A DNA stretch of 7,723 bases from Holosporales bacterium (GTDB lineage Bacteria; Pseudomonadota; Alphaproteobacteria; BNTO01). Shown here piece after piece: positions 6,162 to 7,723 of the stretch (position 1 is its first letter; the number at the start of each line of letters is the position of its first letter). The stretch covers positions 1 to 7,723 of the forward strand of contig JAISCJ010000038.1 in the NCBI GenBank assembly GCA_031265645.1, written 5' to 3'. Below the pieces are notes generated by a model that did not search any database, was not told the DNA's origin, and saw only the letters and a list, made by a program, of their open reading frames with translations. The position numbers were made by a program, and so were the translations under genes.

Positions 6162-7124
6162 TTGCTATTTCTAGCGCAGAGTGAAAACCTGCTGAATGAA
6201 TTCGAGTCGAAGCTTGTGGAAAATCAATTGCAAGAATCTCCTAAAAAATTTGGCTTTGTTGCAATAGGCGGATTGCCCAATGCAGGAAAATCGTCTTTGC
6301 TAAACCGACTCGCAGCAGAGAAAGTTGCCGCGGTATCACGCAAACCACAAACAACGCGCTTTAATATCCTGGCGGTGAAAGAATTTGGCGACGCTCAGGT
6401 CGCGTTCGTCGATACGCCTGGCTTGGGAACGATCGATAATCCTGTGGGTAAATTTCTTCGAAAAAGCTCCTTTAACGCGCTAAAAGGTGCAGATGCTGTT
6501 GTGTTTGTCGTGGACGTATCTTCGAAGAACAGCGAGCCAAGCCTTAAGCTGGCAGAATCTCTGATTCGAAAATATGAAGACACGCAATTCTTTGTGGCAT
6601 TTAATAAAATTGATAAAGTGAAGCCTGCTCGTGTTGTTGAGGTCGCAAGCGCTTACCAAACGTTCGAGAAAGTCAAAGATTTTTTCATGATTTCGGCTCT
6701 TCTGGGTCATGGCGTTGACGTATTATTAGGCAATATTCTTACGAGGATTCCTCAGCAAGATTGGCTGTATCCGCAGCAAAATGGTAAAAATTTGGTGCGT
6801 TGGACGTCTGAAATGACGATGGAGAAAATTTTCGAGAACCTACATAACGAAGTTCCGTACCAAACGTATGTAAACACTGTGGCAGTGCAAGAAGATAGCG
6901 ATGGATTGCATATTTACCAAGACATCGTCGTTGCTAAGCCTGGTCAAAAAGCAATTGTTTTAGGAAAAAAAGGCCAAATCCTGAAAAATATGGGAACAAA
7001 CGCTCGCCTCGATATTGCCAAGATTTTAAAGCGCCGTGTGCATTTGCATCTTTTGGTGAAGGTCAAGGAGGATTGGATGAGCAAAACATCAAGCTTAGTT
7101 GATGCAGGATTCATCGAAAGCTAA
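6162..7124 (+). CDS. era: GTPase Era (30S ribosomal subunit assembly)
   Basis: Era binds the 3' end of 16S rRNA through a KH domain and couples GTP hydrolysis to maturation of the small subunit. Counting from the TTG at 6162, the G motifs are G1 GGLPNAGKSS (36-45), G2 in KPQTTRFNI (61-69), G3 DTPG (84-87), G4 NKID (148-151) and G5 SAL (178-180). The C-terminal KH domain shows LGKKGQILKNMG (267-278) and VHLHLLVKVKEDW. The start is uncertain. A stop at 6150-6152 closes the frame, and only non-ATG starts are available: TTG 6162 (320 aa), GTG 6216 (302 aa) or TTG 6228 (298 aa). Family length near 300, and the usual short lead into GFVAI, favour one of the later two. No strong Shine-Dalgarno marks any of them. 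The gene lies just after tRNA-Glu and 6 bases before addA. The rnc gene, a common alphaproteobacterial partner of era, is not adjacent. Confidence 0.95.
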   Translation: MLFLAQSENLLNEFESKLVENQLQESPKKFGFVAIGGLPNAGKSSLLNRLAAEKVAAVSRKPQTTRFNILAVKEFGDAQVAFVDTPGLGTIDNPVGKFLRKSSFNALKGADAVVFVVDVSSKNSEPSLKLAESLIRKYEDTQFFVAFNKIDKVKPARVVEVASAYQTFEKVKDFFMISALLGHGVDVLLGNILTRIPQQDWLYPQQNGKNLVRWTSEMTMEKIFENLHNEVPYQTYVNTVAVQEDSDGLHIYQDIVVAKPGQKAIVLGKKGQILKNMGTNARLDIAKILKRRVHLHLLVKVKEDWMSKTSSLVDAGFIES

Positions 7125-7130
7125 TTCACT

Positions 7131-7723
7131 ATGCATACACCGTCTTCGCAATTTTTGGCCGCCGATCCACACGTTAGTACATGGCTGTCGGCTTCAGCTG
7201 GTAGCGGCAAGACAAAGGTTCTTATTGACCGCTTTGTTCGTTTGCTGATTGCGGGCGAACAATTTTCGTCCATCCTGTGCTTCACCTACACAAACGCTGG
7301 TGCAATAGAGATAAAACAGCGACTTCAGCTGCGACTGCAGGAAATGTCCGAAAGCGAAAATTTGCAAGAAATCCTGTCCGCGCTGTTACAGCGCCCTCCG
7401 ACAGACAATGAAGTGCAACGTGCGAAAACACTATTTTTTCTTTCGTTGCGAAATCCTCAATCTATTCAAATACAGACAATACACAGTTTTTGCAAAGATT
7501 TTTTGCTTCAACAATTTGGCGTAATTGGTGATAACGAAATTTTAAACCAAGCTGAAGCAACAAAGGTTTTAACGCAGGCACAAATGTTGTATTGCAATGA
7601 GTGTATTCCTAGTGGAAAATCATTTTTCAAATCATTTTTGCAGCGCTCGAATGATCATGACTGTGCTCAAGTTGCTTGTATTTCCAATCTTTATCAAGTT
7701 GCGTCAAAAAACCATACGCCAGA
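7131..7723 (+). CDS. addA: AddA-type double-strand break repair helicase-nuclease, 3'-truncated by window edge
   Basis: AddA is the UvrD-like helicase and nuclease subunit of AddAB, which processes double-strand breaks for RecA-dependent repair, as RecBCD does. The first 197 codons are present, with no stop before the edge. The N-terminus VSTWLSASAGSGKTKVLIDR carries Walker A at residues 20-28. Motif Ia follows as ILCFTYTNAGAIEI (48-61), where the family more often has TFTKAAAAEM, so the Lys is replaced by Asn. TIHSF (116-120) matches motif Ib. The C-terminal helicase motifs and nuclease domain are outside the window. The ATG is 6 bases after the era stop with no clear Shine-Dalgarno, suggesting translational coupling to era. 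AddB would be expected nearby but is not visible here. Confidence 0.9.
   Translation, partial: MHTPSSQFLAADPHVSTWLSASAGSGKTKVLIDRFVRLLIAGEQFSSILCFTYTNAGAIEIKQRLQLRLQEMSESENLQEILSALLQRPPTDNEVQRAKTLFFLSLRNPQSIQIQTIHSFCKDFLLQQFGVIGDNEILNQAEATKVLTQAQMLYCNECIPSGKSFFKSFLQRSNDHDCAQVACISNLYQVASKNHTP

Overview
The window looks like chromosomal DNA of an alphaproteobacterium, possibly a host-associated member of the Holosporales or Rickettsiales type. The evidence is the AddA-type recombination helicase, the style of Era and PBP2, a moderately low G+C content, and an AT-rich exported protease-like gene. The class is a fair inference; the order is only a guess from the overall impression.

Layout from left to right: (1) 2-1600 (+) is the 3' part of mrdA (penicillin-binding protein 2, cell elongation), whose N-terminus lies outside the window. 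(2) 1659-3248 (-) is an AT-rich gene for an exported, cysteine-rich protein with an HExxH zinc-protease motif, possibly a secreted effector or toxin-like peptidase. (3) 3331-3440 (+) is a frameshifted, decayed second copy of the mrdA 3' end, about 83% identical to 1481-1585. The protease gene therefore sits between two copies of the mrdA tail, which suggests that it arrived by insertion. (4) 3457-4938 (-) is comM/yifB, an AAA+ ATPase of the Mg-chelatase-like family. (5) 5109-5738 (-) encodes a small exported low-complexity protein: a Met/Gly repeat block, a helical middle, a Gln/Met run and an Ala/Pro tail. (6) 5739-6051 holds no gene but has a widely spaced 11-bp inverted repeat and a strong sigma-70-like promoter. 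(7) 6052-6126 (+) is tRNA-Glu with anticodon CTC. (8) 6162-7124 (+) is era, followed 6 bases later by addA (7131 onward, cut by the window edge).

How they fit: mrdA (wall growth), comM (natural transformation and recombination branch migration), era (30S ribosome assembly) and addA (double-strand break repair) are housekeeping genes. tRNA-Glu, era and addA read as one rightward transcription unit, with the tRNA promoter and perhaps an internal extended -10 driving era. The accessory layer is the protease-like gene with its flanking mrdA remnant, and the Met-rich exported protein. These two loci are where new biology is most likely.
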